Assembly: GCA_003260075.1 (NCBI GenBank)
Contig: QLIY01000153.1
Location: 124,001-188,000, forward strand
Direction of reading: 5' to 3'
Length of the DNA: 64,000 bases
Source of the DNA: Phallusia mammillata
Taxonomy: Eukaryota > Chordata > Ascidiacea > Phlebobranchia > Ascidiidae
Shown here: one piece after another, positions 44,017 to 58,037 of the stretch
How the letters are laid out: every line of letters starts with the position of its first letter
Position numbering within the stretch: the first letter of the stretch is position 1
Notes under the pieces: generated by a model
The model's database searches: none
Seen by the model: the letters and a program-made list of their open reading frames with translations, nothing else
What the model was told of the DNA's origin: nothing
Position numbers and translations under genes: made by a program

Positions 44017-47000
44017 TTATCTCTCTTCAAAGACCATGCGGTAATGTTTGGGGCCAGAAATCGCGCCAAACGCGGCTTCCATACTCGGAACCGGATGCTC
44101 CGGATCAGGACACAGCGTGAACCGTTGTAGAATAGTCACCACAAACACAAAAACTTCGATTCGACCCAAATTCTCGCCCAGACAGTTGCGCGGGCCAATA
44201 GAGAATGGAATCACATACGGAGATTTGATAAATTTGCCCTCGGAAGTCAAATGTCGTTTCGGGTCAAAGACGTTTGGATTCGTCCACTTGGTTTCGTCCC
44301 TGTGTACTTTCCAGAAGTTGGCAAGTACCTGAGAAAAGGTGAAACTTATTTGTTAACCGATTTTTGCAATTATCTGCATAGTAGTTTTTGTTCATGCAAC
44401 TTAGGCACATACAAATAACAAATAGGCATCAGTTGTGTCACAAAACGGTTACGGTAGAGTACAAGACGCTCGTTTGAAACAGGGTTTTGTTATTTTTTAA
44501 AATAAACTTATTCGGTTAATTCGGATCTTCGCCTAATTCGGATCAACTTGAGGTACAAACGATTTGTAATGTTGTAAGGCTTCAACTAATCGACATCGGT
44601 TAATCTGGAACTTCGCCTAATTCAAACAATTTTTTCTACGGGTCTGTATTAACCAAGTATAACACACACTTTATCCGTTTTCTATTGGCCAAACTGCTGT
44701 TTATTTAGACCCTAAAAACAAGTTATTGTTTTACTGTACCTGGGTGCCCTTAGGAATATGATATCCCATGAGTGTTGCATCTTCTACAGTTTGACGTGGC
44801 ACGCCCAATAACACAACCGGGTGACAACGATAAACCTCCTGTATAAACGCTTTGGTTATATGCAGTGGTGCACTGTGGGTAACCTTTCCTTCTTTACCTA
44901 TAACAGTAGAAAAAAATCAGTTTTCATTCCATTCGTACAAGTCTTTATAGTTTACTCCAGATTTTGCACTAAAAAAATTGTGATGATGTTTTACCGATCA
45001 CTTCGTCAATTTCTTCATGAATTAAGTCTTGGTACTTTGGGTATTTGAGGAGATACATCAACGTCCAACGAACTGTGCTTGAACCTGTTTCGGTTCCCGC
45101 CACATGCAAATCTTTCATCAGGCAACGCAAGTGACCTTTCTGTTAAAATATAAGTTTCATTTTGTTTGAGAATGACATACGATGTGTGTCGAAACGGTAT
45201 GTTTGATACAAATATATGAGCTTCTGTGCGTTTCTTCTCAGAATGAATTCCATCAGTGATAAACACCGAAACATTTCGGCCGAATCCGCTGTTTTCCGAT
45301 GTTTCGGTTTCGGCCCAAACTTTTTTAAAAATTCAGCCGAAACCAAACTTTTTTATTGCATGGAATTGAGGCCTTAAATTTTATTTACGCTCATACGAAA
45401 CATAATAAATTAACTATTTGTTGTATCTATAAAACACTAGCCACGTTGTCTGCAAAATATTATATGTTTAGCAAAGCTTACGCATTGTAAAAGTGATTTT
45501 AGTTTGTCAAAATTGAGTTCACTCGCATCAACAACACATGTTTCAGTTGAAAACATCCAAAGAAACGGGGAATTTAGGTTCGGCCTGATTCGGCCGAAAT
45601 CATTCGGCCTCATGGCCGAATATTCGGTTTCGGCCCGAACTTTTTTAGGCGGGTTCGGTGCATCACTAATAATTATGAACATTTTCGGTACCATTTGCCT
45701 TGACAATTTACTTGTAGTCAAACTTACATCAAATCCGAATTTATTTTCTTTCATTTCTGTAAGGTAAAAATCAGTCATGTCTCTCGGGTGATTGGGGTCG
45801 TATTCCTTAAGACGGTCCTCAATTATTTCCTCCATATAAGCTAAGAAATGCAAAAATTTATAAATAAATTAGAGAACCAAAAATCAAACTGATGCAAATT
45901 ATGATTTCTATACGTATTACCTGTTTGGCGCCTAAACTAATCAGCTGCACAACATCAGCAAAACACTGCAGTAGGCAAAGCAGTTTTGTATTCGTTTATT
46001 AGATTTTAATCAAAGGTTTAAAGTGAACAAGTTATATCTTGGATACACGCCAAATCAAAGTACTGGCTAAGTTACGTCAAAAGTCTTGTGTGTGTTATAG
46101 CGTGCTATAGTTGCTGTTACATGATCACTGTGTTTGGTTAAGAATTAAAAAAAACGATATTTGTAAAATGCAGTAAGTTCCTAAATTCAGTAGTTATGCA
46201 AAGGTTGCTAGTTTAGGAAATGCTACTGGTTTAAATTTGTTTAATTATTTTTGCTAGCAGCAAGATCAGACCAGGTCAGTTTTTGCTGTTTGTAAAAGTG
46301 TATTCATTCCATTTTAAAAATAAATTCTATTTTACAGAAGTTTGACCTAAAATTGAGTCCTGAACTAGATTTGATTTTTACTTACATACCATCTCCACAT
46401 TGCTTGAGATCCAATGTGCGCTGAAAACTTTTCCACAATGGAGGCAGGAACCGAAACCATGGAAACGTGGCAAACAACATAAAGGCAAAACCATCCTCCC
46501 GAAATCTGAAGCACACTTTTTAATTACCATCCAAACAAATCAAATTTTTAAAGGTTTGTATTGCATGTGTAAAGATTTTAATGGCAAGACATTTTGTTTA
46601 AGTAAACAAATACAGAAGACTGACTTTTAGACTGTTTGTCATAAAATTTCCAAGTGTGACACAAAATAAGCTTTTTTACAAAATCTTCACTTCCAATATA
46701 TTTGATGACAAAGTCTGGTGTTAGAATGTAATTTTGAATTTTGATGTTGGTAACTTACTGTTCAATGCTTTGAATGAAGATTTGTTGAAGACTTTTGTAC
46801 TTTGTGTTTGTGGGTTTTTCAGTTACAGTAATTCCACTGACAACATTTGCTATTGCAAATACAAGATCTCTCTGTAGATAAAATACAAAAAAAATATGGT
46901 TTTGCATTTGTGTAAATATTTGCAGTTTTTGGGTTGCTAAGTAAGTTTACTTTGCATATTTTAAAGATTGAGACTTTATATAAATGTTAGGATACAGATA

Positions 47001-48907
47001 TAATGCCTCTCTTTTTTCTGTTGGCATTAAGAAGGTAGAAACTGACACAATTTTGCTGCAAAAAATTGTTTGGTTAAACTTACAAAAATTGCCAAAAAGG
47101 TTGACATGTAAAGAAAATGGTAATTATTTAAAGTTATTTGATAAAGCAACTTGCCTCAACTATGAGTGGTGTGCCAGCTTTGTCTTTCATTTTTTGACAG
47201 AATTGATTTGCTTCCTCACATACAATGCTTTCAAGGTTGTTGCCAATTTGTCCTGCACTAAAATATACACAATTTTGATCTTGCTTCTTCACAGGTAAGT
47301 ACCTTTTTTGTTGTTTATTAATGTGGTTTCAAATGGGCGAATGAGCAAGCCCTGTAATTGGTGTAGTTCTGTTGTAAAGAATTGCAGCAAATAACTGCAA
47401 TAACAATGTTTTTGAAACTAATTTAACTAAATTTAACTGATAGATTTGTATTGCAGCTCATATTTAGTAGTTATAGGCTTACTCTGTAAAATGTTACGCT
47501 AGTTTCAATGAATCCAGATAATTGCATAGGAATTGTTGAACCATAGCCTATGACATTTTGGAGAATTGCCTACTATCACATAATCCAGTTAGTTGCAAGG
47601 AAAAGGCTAATTTGCAATTAACTGGATTAGTCTATACTACGTTTTTGTTTTGTTATAATGTGTTTAACAATTCTCACTTTCCAATTGCCTTGAGACCAAA
47701 ACGTCGACAAACATGCCATTGTTTTAGATTTTGGAGAAAAAGAATTCCAGAACCTTCTGTCATGATCTTGGAAAAGCTGCTGCAATATCTTCCGATGAAT
47801 CTTGAAGACTGCTTGACAAAAGCCTTTAAAAAGTGGGTAATCAGTGTGACAAATATAATTTAAATTGAAAGCATAAATGAACAACTAATAGGGCAAGATT
47901 TATCTGACAATATGCTTTATTGACAAGAAACATATAAGATGTACATGAATAGTTTAATCACAAGAAAGTGTCAAAAGTGATCTTTGACCACAAACTAGCA
48001 AAACAGCCTCCTGAGGTGTACAAATAGCCCCCCCCCCCATATAAGATGTACATGAATAGTTTAATCACAAGAAAGTGTCAAAAGTGTTCTTTGACCACAA
48101 ACTAGCAAAACAGCCTCCTGAGGTGTACAGCCCCCCCCCCTTAGATTATTAGTGGAAAAGCGCGTCACGTCATTCGACCAATCTATGAATGATACGCACT
48201 TAGCAATACAATCGTTTTTGAAAAAGACGTAATGGTAGTTCGTTGCCTGCCCCGTCAATTTTCCGCTAGTTGCGCCACTGTGTACAGATAGTCAAACTAT
48301 GTTTTTTCTCCTATTTGGTCATTATTTGCATGCACAATCTTTACTGTATGGACGATCAGTTTAAAGTAAAGGGGCAAGCAATAATTGCTACGAGCTTGAC
48401 TCGTGCAAAAAACGTATGGGGTGTTCGCGTTCGAAAGCGTGGTGGTTTTAAACGCAGTTAGAAAACTTCATAGATTTTAAATCGAAGCGTCATCTATTAA
48501 ATGTTACAAATCTGTAAGCTGAAAACTTTTTAAATAAAAAATGTTTTTAAGGTGTGGAAATCCCGTTTGCAAGGGTGGGTAATAGCGAAATTTTTTGTTT
48601 TATTTTTTCATAAGTTTAATCAAAACCAACTCACCATTTCAACTGCTTCGTAATTGCTTAACACCACTGTGGGTTGCATGCCAAGTCGAACGAACATTAC
48701 AGGTCCGTATTTGTCGGCCCATTTTCCCAGCGTACGTTCGGCGTGTTTCTCCATGAATGGGACATGGCCAAGTATAGGAAGACCCCAAGGACCCGGCGGC
48801 AGATTTTGGGCCCTTTGGGTCCTTTGTATGGCCAGAGAAATTAGGGCCACACTTATAATAATTAAAATGTTTGTAATGGAAAATAAGTCTTCCAAATTCG
48901 TAGACAT
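44017..48907 (-). CDS. CYP2-clan cytochrome P450, complete (CYP-B)
   Basis: Nine exons read leftward, all in phase, 492 aa: 48635-48907, 47678-47823, 47155-47257, 46759-46871, 46390-46505, 45728-45840, 44995-45139, 44740-44897 and 44017-44328. Start chosen at MSTNLEDL because it aligns with the CYP-C start; an in-frame ATG at 49021 is also possible. An N-terminal anchor precedes [14 protein letters not shown]-helix WHVCR; I-helix AGTETGSST at 302-310, with Gly in place of the usual Thr/Ser after the conserved Thr306; ExxR E357-R360; PKRH instead of PERF; haem loop FSIGPRNCLG, Cys438. Intron 3 has a GC donor (GAG then GCAAGT). An endoplasmic-reticulum monooxygenase is expected; the substrate is unknown. 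Exon lengths equal those of CYP-C throughout. Confidence 0.95.
44508..44662. mobile_element. pogo/Tigger-like MITE copy, degraded
   Basis: Shares TTCGGTTAATTCGGATCTTCG, CTTGAGGTACAAA and TTAACCAAG with the family. Terminal repeats are worn away. CYP-B intron 8. Confidence 0.55.
45254..45668. mobile_element. hAT-like element, TIR (T)AGTGATGCACCGAA
   Basis: Left end CAGTGATAAACACCGAAACA, right end GGTTCGGTGCATCACTA. The interior repeats TTTCGGCC/TTCGGTTTCGGCC. The 8-bp flanks do not match. CYP-B intron 6. Confidence 0.6.
47932..48140. repeat. about 95-bp near-duplicate with two C runs
   Basis: Copies 47932-48027 and 48039-48130; C runs 48028-48038 and 48131-48140. These are C, not G, suggesting this stretch was reverse-complemented after the runs were made. 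CYP-B intron 1. Confidence 0.7.
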
Positions 48908-49660
48908 TTGCTTTATATTTTCATGCCTAGATAACATGCATTTTAGAAGCAAAACGCTGAAAAATAAGATAAAACTTTGTTTTAACTCATCCTTGAAGGT
49001 TAACACTTTAGAGGTTTGCAACTATCAAACTATTTAGTTCTTAGCAGCGCTTAAATAGCTCCTGTGACGCAGAAAATTGGCGACAAAGCAACTTTAGTCG
49101 TTTTAGCATTCTATCACTCGCAGGGCAAGTCTTTTAATAACCCAACTAGAAAAAATGTTGCAGAAAACATTTTTTGTCCTAAGTGTGCTATAAAAAATCT
49201 CATAAACTGGGTGTTGTAGATAGTATAACTTAACTAAGTTACGTGTATAATTACCCTTACTACTTTTGACTTCCTTCCGGTGCCTAACTCTAGATCCGGC
49301 AAGCGTTTCTTTTGGAGGTTACTTTTCCTGAAGAACCCAACACCCATTTCCTAACACTGTGGGTTTGTCTAGGGACCCACTTGACTGGTTCTACCAACGT
49401 TAACCTCCCAGTCTTGTTTTCCAAACCCAAAAACAATATCATCAACATAAACTTATAGATTGTGCAGAGTGTATCCTATAGCTATAATTAGTTTTATTTG
49501 CATTTAACACGCTTATTAAGCAACAAATATTACTGTAGTGTCGGAGAAGTTGCAGTGTCGTCTACTTTCTGGATGTAAGGAACAGATTTTTGGATATACG
49601 TAGTACGCGACTACATTAAGTGTTTTGTAATCACCGGTTCAAACCAATTGCACATACATA

Positions 49661-49859
49661 TATAAGCTATTGCTGCCAGGCATAGTATCAAGTTTATAGA
49701 GCTCTTTTGGCAAATGTATATTTTATTCCTTTGTTTATCGTGCTCTGTACTAGTCGCATTCGGTGTGATTTACCCTGATGAAGGCGACCTGTATAGGACG
49801 TCGAAACGTCGGAATAAATATACATTTGCCAGAAGAGCTCTATAAACTCAATTGCACAT
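49661..49859. repeat. inverted repeat with central GACGTCGAAACGTCGG
   Basis: The left arm TTTATAGAGCTCTTTTGGCAAATGTATATTTTATTCC pairs with the right arm GGAATAAATATACATTTGCC...AGAGCTCTATAAA, a stem of about 38 bp. The middle carries CTGATGAAGGCGACCTG and GACGTCGAAACGTCGG. Relatives at 32759, 43557 and 8581. Confidence 0.65.
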
Positions 49860-51264
49860 ACATCTCACTTGGCTAAACTGCAGCGCTAGCACTACTTGTT
49901 TAATCGGTCTATGTTTCATACGTAAGCAGAAACTTTACAGCAAGAATGCGGTTGTCTCACCACCTACGTTAAGAAACGTGACACACCTCAGTAACTAGCA
50001 GATAAACCTGAAGGCATTTTAGTGTTGCGCAAACTAGATTTCATTCAAACACAAGATTTTGCGATTACGTACGAGGTCGACATGACTAAGAATCTTAAAA
50101 AGATCCACCAGGCTATTCTGAAGTTCAAAGTTCATAGACTGCTGCGTAAAACTCCCCCCCCCCAGGCATTTTAGTGTTGCGCAAACTAGATTTCATTCAA
50201 ACACAAGATTTGCGATTACGTACGAGGTCGACATGATTAAGATTCTTAAAAAGATCCACCAGGCTATTCTGAAGTTCAAAGTTCATAGACTACTGCGTAA
50301 ACCGTTTGGGAAGACTCTTACATTCGACTTGCTCTAACAAACGACAAACTGTTTTTGTGGAAACAGGGTACCTCAAGAAAAATAAACTCTTCTCTCTTGC
50401 AATACATTTAACTACAGCGCTCAACCAGTTACCTTTAGGGTACCCCCCCCCCAAATAAACTCTTCTCTCTTGCAATACATTTAACTACAGCGCTCAACCA
50501 CCTTTAGGGTTAAATTAAACCACCCCTAATCATTTGTATAGGAATGTGCTTGACAAGACGAAAACATTCAGTTGTTGTCGCTCGATTCTAGTCATTGTTG
50601 ACTGTCCGTTCGAAGGTCATCCGTCGCATAAGCCTTGTTGTGCTGGTCAACAAAACCAAGCCTCTAGGCATTTTGTCGATTTAAATCCATATTGCAATGT
50701 TGAACGTTACAATATAGGCACTATATCATATATGATAGATTATTGAAATATCTGCCAAGCATATTCACATTCCCCCCCCCCCGCATTTTGTCGATTTAAA
50801 TCCATATTGCAATGTTGAACGTTACAATATTATGCTCGATTTGACAAACCATAAGCGAAAAAATAGTTTTATTTATAAGTCAGAGTAGGCACTATATCAT
50901 ATATGATAGCTACAGTAGGGATTATTGAAATATCTGCCAAGCATATTTACATTTCCATGCTGGTTTCGTTACGTCAGTGCGAATAGACTAACTAACTTGG
51001 ACAAAGTATTTTCAAGCAATAGTGTACTAGTTCCACGTCGAAATGCGTTGGTATGCAGGATATTTGCAGGATTGTAAAGTGACGTTGAGTTGTCCTTGAG
51101 CAAGTTAAAACTGCTTTTTAACAAAGTTGGCCGAAAGTCAGTGTGTCTAAAAATATCTGACTCCAAACTCCGACTCCATACTATAAAAAAAACGACTCCG
51201 ACTTTACTTTTAAGAAGCGTACGACTCCTACTCCGGACTCTGACGCCACAATATTTATTTCAAC

Positions 51265-51726
51265 TAGACATGTACTGAATAGTCGGCCGAACATTTTTTT
51301 ACAAAGTTTGTGTTTCGGCCGAATAATTTGTTACGATTTGGACGAAACCATTTTTTTGCGAACACAAATTAAAAACGTAAACTTTGTCTTTTTTGCTTTA
51401 TAAGGTACCGCACAATCTTTTGAACTAGGCCATAACTAAAATAGCGACAATTATTATGGTTTTTAAAACAATATTATTTGGCCTACTCCTAACAAAAGTC
51501 TGCAATTCATTCTTGCAACCACAGGCGAGGCAGCCTTAAACCCCACAGAACTGAAATGATAATGAAACATCACTATTATGTGGTCTAGCAACACTGTTTA
51601 CCAGAAAAAACTTTAGAAAAACTTAGGTTTTTATGTCAAACTTCGCATGGCATCATAAATGATTAGGAAATCGCCGAATATTCGGTTTCGGCCGAACCCA
51701 AGTTAATCCGATTCGGTGCATCTCTA
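51265..51726. mobile_element. hAT-type element, TIR TAGAGATGCACCGAAT
   Basis: Left end TAGACATGTACTGAATAGTCG, right end CCGATTCGGTGCATCTCTA. Flanks ATTTCAAC/GTTTCAAT match at 6 of 8 positions. Interior TTCGGCCGAA motifs; no transposase. Confidence 0.65.
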
Positions 51727-52336
51727 GTTTCAATCGACTTCGACTATTCAGCGACTGTGGCCCCCGAATTTAAAAGCATACAAAGAGTTAAGCATATTTA
51801 CTTTTCGAAGTGTAATTCCCCTTAACCTTTCTGAGTTATAGGAACAGTGGACATAACCTTGACTTGACACATGCAATCACGAAAGGACGCACCATAGCTT
51901 CCAAAGGTCGTACTGCAGCTATTTGTTTTGCATTATGTTTCAAATCCCTTTGATCAACATGTGTCTGTTGAAATCGTAAATGCCCCGAACCAGAAAAAAC
52001 GTGCTATCGGTTTAGTTACTGTTAGGAATCCAGTACCCAACGTGAGCGAACAATTGTTTTTTTGCATTCTTACTAAACTGGAAAAACGTCCTATCAAGGT
52101 TGTTCGCAAAGCGTGTACTAATGAGTGTCGGTTGCATAAGTTCAAATAATGTGTTAAAACTTGGATTCCGTGTACTTTTCGTGACACCTTTAATGAACAA
52201 TCTAACGCAGTGCTGCGTGTGCACAAGGTTTCGGGTTCCAATCCTGCTTCCTTCGATTGTGTTTTCACATAAGAGAATCACCGGTACGTTGCTCCTTATT
52301 GTGGGAACGCTCGGTTAAAGCAAAATAAGGTCAATG

Positions 52337-53041
52337 CATGGGCGTCCGCAGCGGGGGGCAAGAGGGGGCGCGTGAACTGAAGACGTCGTGGGTCTCCACC
52401 CCGTCAAACGCACCGAATATAAGCTGTAACTGTAACAGAACAGGATGAGGCTTTACAACAGATTAAATGAATCGAACATTATTACTTAACAATAGCTCGG
52501 TAACAAGCATATTATTACGTCATTGATGGATGTGTCAAAAAGCCATTATGTGATACCTTCACTGCGTCTGTTGNCTTCCGTTAAAAATCGTTTGCCAACC
52601 TATCACATATTTCAGTAATAGTTAATATTGTGTTTATTGAACTACTTTGCTACATTGGGATTGGCAAGAATGAGTATCACTGTCAGATGATTTTTGTTCG
52701 GAAATACCGTTTATCGAACGGCGATGTGACGATAGTTTGCCCTCCCCTGTATTTTTTCCTGCGGACGCCCATGANAAACAACTAAACTTAGTATTTTTGT
52801 TTAACATTAACACCATTTGAACGACAGTTTTGTTAAATCCTACTTCCGTTAAAAATCGTTTGCCAACCTATCACATATTTCAGTAATAGTTAATATTGTG
52901 TTTATTGCACTACTTTGCTACATTGGGATTGGCAAGAATGAGTATAACTGTCAGATGGTTTTTGTTCGGAAATACCGTTTATCGAGCGGCGATGTGACGA
53001 TAGTTTGCCCTCCTCTGTATTTTTTCCTGCGGACGCCCATG
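52337..53041. mobile_element. hAT-type element, TIR CATGGGCGTCCGCAG, with a misassembled repeat inside
   Basis: Ends CATGGGCGTCCGCAG and CTGCGGACGCCCATG; perfect duplication GGTCAATG (52329-52336, 53042-53049). A 200-bp piece of its right half is repeated inside (52575-52773 versus about 52842-53041), bounded by single N bases at 52574 and 52775. Only the outer copy meets the target duplication. Confidence 0.82.
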
Positions 53042-54440
53042 GGTCAATGATACCCTTTTGTAACTTTCGGCCTGCGGGCCAAAGGCTTCTCATTAAATTA
53101 GGGTTTGGTGGCCCACGCCAAATACGTCGCAATATATAATGGTTGTTGTCCCGCATAGACGTTTAGTTTTCTAACGTTTGGCTCGCTATTTCAATGCAGT
53201 GGCATCGTAAGATTTTTTGTTCTGTTTCTGAGCAGAACAATGCGTCCAGTGCTTTTGTTTCCATTTTTTGGTTAACCAGTTTACAAATAGGTGTGTTTAA
53301 TCTTGTTAACTATATTTGACACACCAAGAACAAAAGTTCCACACCTCTGCTTTCACGCATACAATTAATAAAAAAAGTCTTTAAAACTGCGTGAAGACTG
53401 GAAATTGGATGTTATTCTGTTGCTCTTTCCTCCATACAAAAACGGTTTTAAACATTCTTAGCACATAGCAATAGGTGTTAAACTTTCTGGTTTCAACACA
53501 ATGAAACTGTACAAACCCAAAACCCAAACAGTAAATCAATTTGTCATTTATTGGTGTAAAAGATACAGCGGCTGAAAAATTGCATTGTTGAAAATCTTGG
53601 TACAGACATCAGTGCATTGCATTTTTTGGCAAACGATAAAAATAATTGAATGACGAACAACACAACTTGAAGTTAAAGTGAATCATGCATAATGGCATAG
53701 CACAGTGTTCTAAATTACTCTTAACATTTGATAAATACTGTTGGTAGCTCAACGTTGGCTATTTTGATTGTTATAAATTACAAAACTTGTGTATTTACTA
53801 ATTGAACCGAATATTGTGAATTAAAAATATTATATTTTGATAGATACTGGATAAAAATGAACAAAGGCACCTTGAATATTTGAAAGTATTACAGCACCAT
53901 GTTCGGCTGAAGAGAAACACCAATTTGAAATGAAAACAGTAAGGTGATGAAATTTCATGAATTATTTATGACTTACAAAAACTTCTACAAAAATTGCATT
54001 GAAACTTGAACTGAACATGCCGATTGGGAGAACCATATACACACAAAACAAATATAGGGGTCGGTAACTTAAAATGTTGACTTGTATTTTTGGTTAAAAA
54101 AAAAAAATGCTAGTACAGAGCACAAAAGTCCAAAAGGTTTAATTTTGAAACAAAAATACAGACGTATTTATGTACATACCACAAGAAAAAGACAAAATCA
54201 ATTATTTGTAAAAAAAGATGTCGGTTAGATAACTCTTATGACATTAACAAAAGCTTAAATTGGTAAAAACATTTGATTCATGTATGCAAAAGTTTTTTTA
54301 ATGGATGGCACCAAAAAATAAACAAATAAACAGCAAAATATGTTTTTAAACCACATCCATGCTGATTTTGCACTGCAAACACAATCGTTTTTTGAGTAAT
54401 TTAAAAACTTCTGCGCACATAAAATCTTATTTAAAAATGT

Positions 54441-57400
54441 TTAGCGTTGACTAAATACAATTCGATAATGCTCGGGTGAATGGAAAACACCAAATAAGGC
54501 CCCAAGTTTGGGCACTGGGTCCTGGGGGTCTGGACACAGCTGGAACTTTTGCAAGATGGTCACCACAAACAGAAAGACTTCCATTCTAGCTAAATTCTCT
54601 CCCATGCAGTTTCTCTGGCCAATGGAAAACGGAATTACCTGATTTAATTTGACAAATTTTCCCTCTGAATCCAAATGTCGTTCTGGCCGAAATTGCTCTG
54701 GATTTTTCCATACTGCAGGGTCATTGTGTACTTTCCATATGTTTGGGATAATCTGATAATAACAGAACAGACATGAGTGTGTGAGTGGTTGTTTCACACC
54801 TGACTTCTGGCTGCCAAGTATTTAGTTCTAGTACTGACCATTTGTCTGAGTAAAATAACAAAAAAAAGATTGCCTTAACCAGGATTTTAAAGAATTGAAG
54901 CACACTTAAGTCATTAACAACTTTAGGAGTGTACATACATTTATTTGCAACATGCACATTTAACATATCAGCTTGCTGTGGTTACCGTGGCTTTAAGTTT
55001 GTTGTTTACAAATTTAAAGCAGGCTACTTTTTTATTGCCTGGTATTAGTGCATGAAGTCCTGACCAGTCCTGCTACGTATTTACTTTGTTTGACCTACCT
55101 GTGTGTCCTTTGGTATCTTATATCCCATAAAAGTAATATCTTTGGTAGTGCGTCGTGGAACACTTAAAGGCACAACCGCCTCGATTCTGTAAACCTCTTG
55201 TATCACAGCTCTTGTGTAGTGCAACTCAGCATGGAGAGAAATTTTCCCTTCTTTACCTACATGACAACAGTTATGTGTTCATTAAACGGACCAAAGCCCA
55301 ACATCACTCAGCAGAGAAAATCACACAAATAACAATGAGATATCAAGAGGAAAAGCCACACAATTCTAAGAGGATGTAACATGGTTAAACAAATCACAGT
55401 ATGCCAAGTCTATTAAAGGCGTAATACAGAATCAGCCAGTCACCAAGCAATCTCTACCAAATGTAGCCTGCAGTGGGATTTAAACCCATGACAGGATTCT
55501 TTGTGGAACTCTACCAACTGAGCTACACAGGCTCAGAGGTAAACCCGTCGAAAGACGAATCACAAGCATCGTTGCCTGCCTTGTATGCTGCACGTGTCAG
55601 CTTCATAGTAGGGGATAGCCAGATTGACTGTATCAGTTGAGATGAACAAAATTGGATGAATAAATTAATGGCACTAATGGACCAATTTGGCAATACTGCT
55701 ACATCTCTTGTTCTTTTTTACCACTTTTATATGGTTACTTTTTGCTTGCTTTACATTACTACCAAAGCAAGTCAAGTTACCCTGGTTGGGAAGCTCTTTT
55801 TCAAAGTCATTTTTACATTGCTGTGACTCAGTAAAATTAAACCTTACCCACAATGTCATCTATTTCTTGGTGGACTTTCTCTTGTACTTCTGGGTATTTG
55901 ACTAGAAACAGCAAAGCCCATCGAATTGTGCTAGTACTTGTTTCGGTTCCAGCAACATGTAAATCTGCCACATTATGTTGAAGATGCTTCCTCTTAATTG
56001 CAATAAGTTGAATTCAAATAGTCACCAATTTCCAGTGAACGAAATGAATAAAAATTACTCTTTTCATTTGCAATAAAATATACAGCTCTGTGGTGGACCA
56101 TTTAAACGTTGACTACCCCACCAAGGTTACAAACAAACAACACAATTATTCTGTTTGGGGCCAAAACCTTTTTCCGAAGTGCAAAAGTTGGTAAAAAGGT
56201 TGGGAAGCCTTCAATATATTTGCCATGTCCATTCTAGTTGCTGTTGTGGTCAATTATGCACTTCAGATACTTGGGTACATAAGGTAGAATTTATGGTTCT
56301 ATTCACCGTATATCCTTGCTTCTTGTCCAGTATTTCAGTGAGATACAGATCAACCAAATCTCTAGGATGTTTCACTTCAATATCAGATGCATGATCATCA
56401 ATAATTTGATACAGACATTCTACAAATAACATATTTGCCATTAGTAAAATATACTTTAAGTAGAGGAAACGGAATTGTTGGTAAAATTTGTTGCATTATG
56501 ATGTGTGGTAACCACTACCAGTAGTATGCGATGGCTATTCTCATATAAGTAGTCACAAACAGACTTTTTGAATATCTTGTTAGGCTAGCACTGCACTAAA
56601 CCTCCCCACCGTATAAAAAAGCATTGGGGATCACTGGACTAAACAAACTGGTATGGTTTGTTGTGTGTGCAAAACATGGCCCTCACAGCACACACACATT
56701 TCGTTTACTGAACTACTTAAGGCAAACAAACCGTTCACTACTTACTTGGTTATAATTTAAAATGTACGCAAGGTTCCTGTTAAGCATAAATTGTTGTAAA
56801 GCTCTTTTAGCCATTTATAAAAAAAAACATTTTTGCATAATTGCAAGCTTAGCAAATTGTAATTGCTTCTACCCAAATTGTTAATAATGATATTGCCTCA
56901 TTTGTACTTTGAATTGAGAGACTGTACAAGCTCACCATTTGAGCGGTCCATTGTTCCAAGCATGTGTTTAAAGTTTTTCGATATTGGTGGAATAAATCGG
57001 GACCATGGTAAAACTGCCATCATCATGTAAGCAAAATTGTCATCCCTTAAACTAAGAAACAAAATTTGCACAAGCTTGTTAAGTTAAAACTTTGTGGTCA
57101 GAATTTTTGAAATGGTCACAAACATCTTTTTAACAGTGTTTCTTAACTAGTTTTGCTCATATCCCTTATGTTTTTGTGGGATTTCTATGCACCCCTTTTT
57201 TACAATGACTGGTTGAAGTATATGGAATTCTAGTAATTGATATATAATTCCAAAAGTAAAATTGAAATCATTTTTACAAACTTGATGATGTTTTATATTT
57301 GTTAATTGTAAAATATTCCTGTTAATACTGATATTTTCTGGGGGGCAAATAGCCGGTACTGTCTTTGTTCTGGGACCTTTCTCATTCCCCCTGTTTTAGC

Positions 57401-57954
57401 ACTTCATGATCCTAGTTGTGTCTTACAGCATTACTTTAAGTTGGTAATTTAACAACTACCAGTAAACCCCTTTATCATGTTGTACATAAATAAATAAACT
57501 TCTCACGTTGTTATGGCTTCCAAGAATTTTTCTCTGAGAGCTTCATGTTTGGTTTCTGTTGGTTTTTCTCCAACTGTCAGTACACCGATCACATTTGCAA
57601 TGGCAAGAAACAAGTCTTTCTAAACATAACAAAATATGCCATTAAATTATTATTGATTAAAATAAAAACTTAAATATTGACTTAAAAAGACATCATCAAT
57701 TAATATTTTGATTGATTCTGTCTCTTAAACGGGGGGGGGGAAACCAGTGGTTCCCAACCTTTCTACGCCACTGGACCGGTAAAAACCTAACAAAAATTCC
57801 ACGGACCGGCAACAAAAGATCGTAGTGAATGCAACAGATATTTGTATGCTTTTTGTTCACCAAAGTTGTCGTTGTGAGGTTTAGTCATAGCCTAGGTGTT
57901 TAGGACAAAAAATTGCAACCAAACGGCAATCAACTTAAACAACAAAACGCCAAT

Positions 57955-58037
<83 letters not shown>

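Larger units (their letters stand above)
48908..54440. other. intergenic region CYP-B / CYP-C
   Basis: No convincing coding sequence. It should hold the CYP-B promoter at its left. Three C-run duplicates (runs 50154-50163, 50443-50452, 50772-50782) repeat blocks of about 140, 60 and 100+ bp. Two hAT elements and the GAAACGTCGG inverted repeat also lie here. 53050-54440 shows nothing recognisable. Confidence 0.55.

Noticed and set aside
48908..49021. Upstream ATG of CYP-B adding 38 residues
   Set aside because: The extension has no counterpart in CYP-C, and the internal Met places the membrane anchor as in other P450s; it remains possible.
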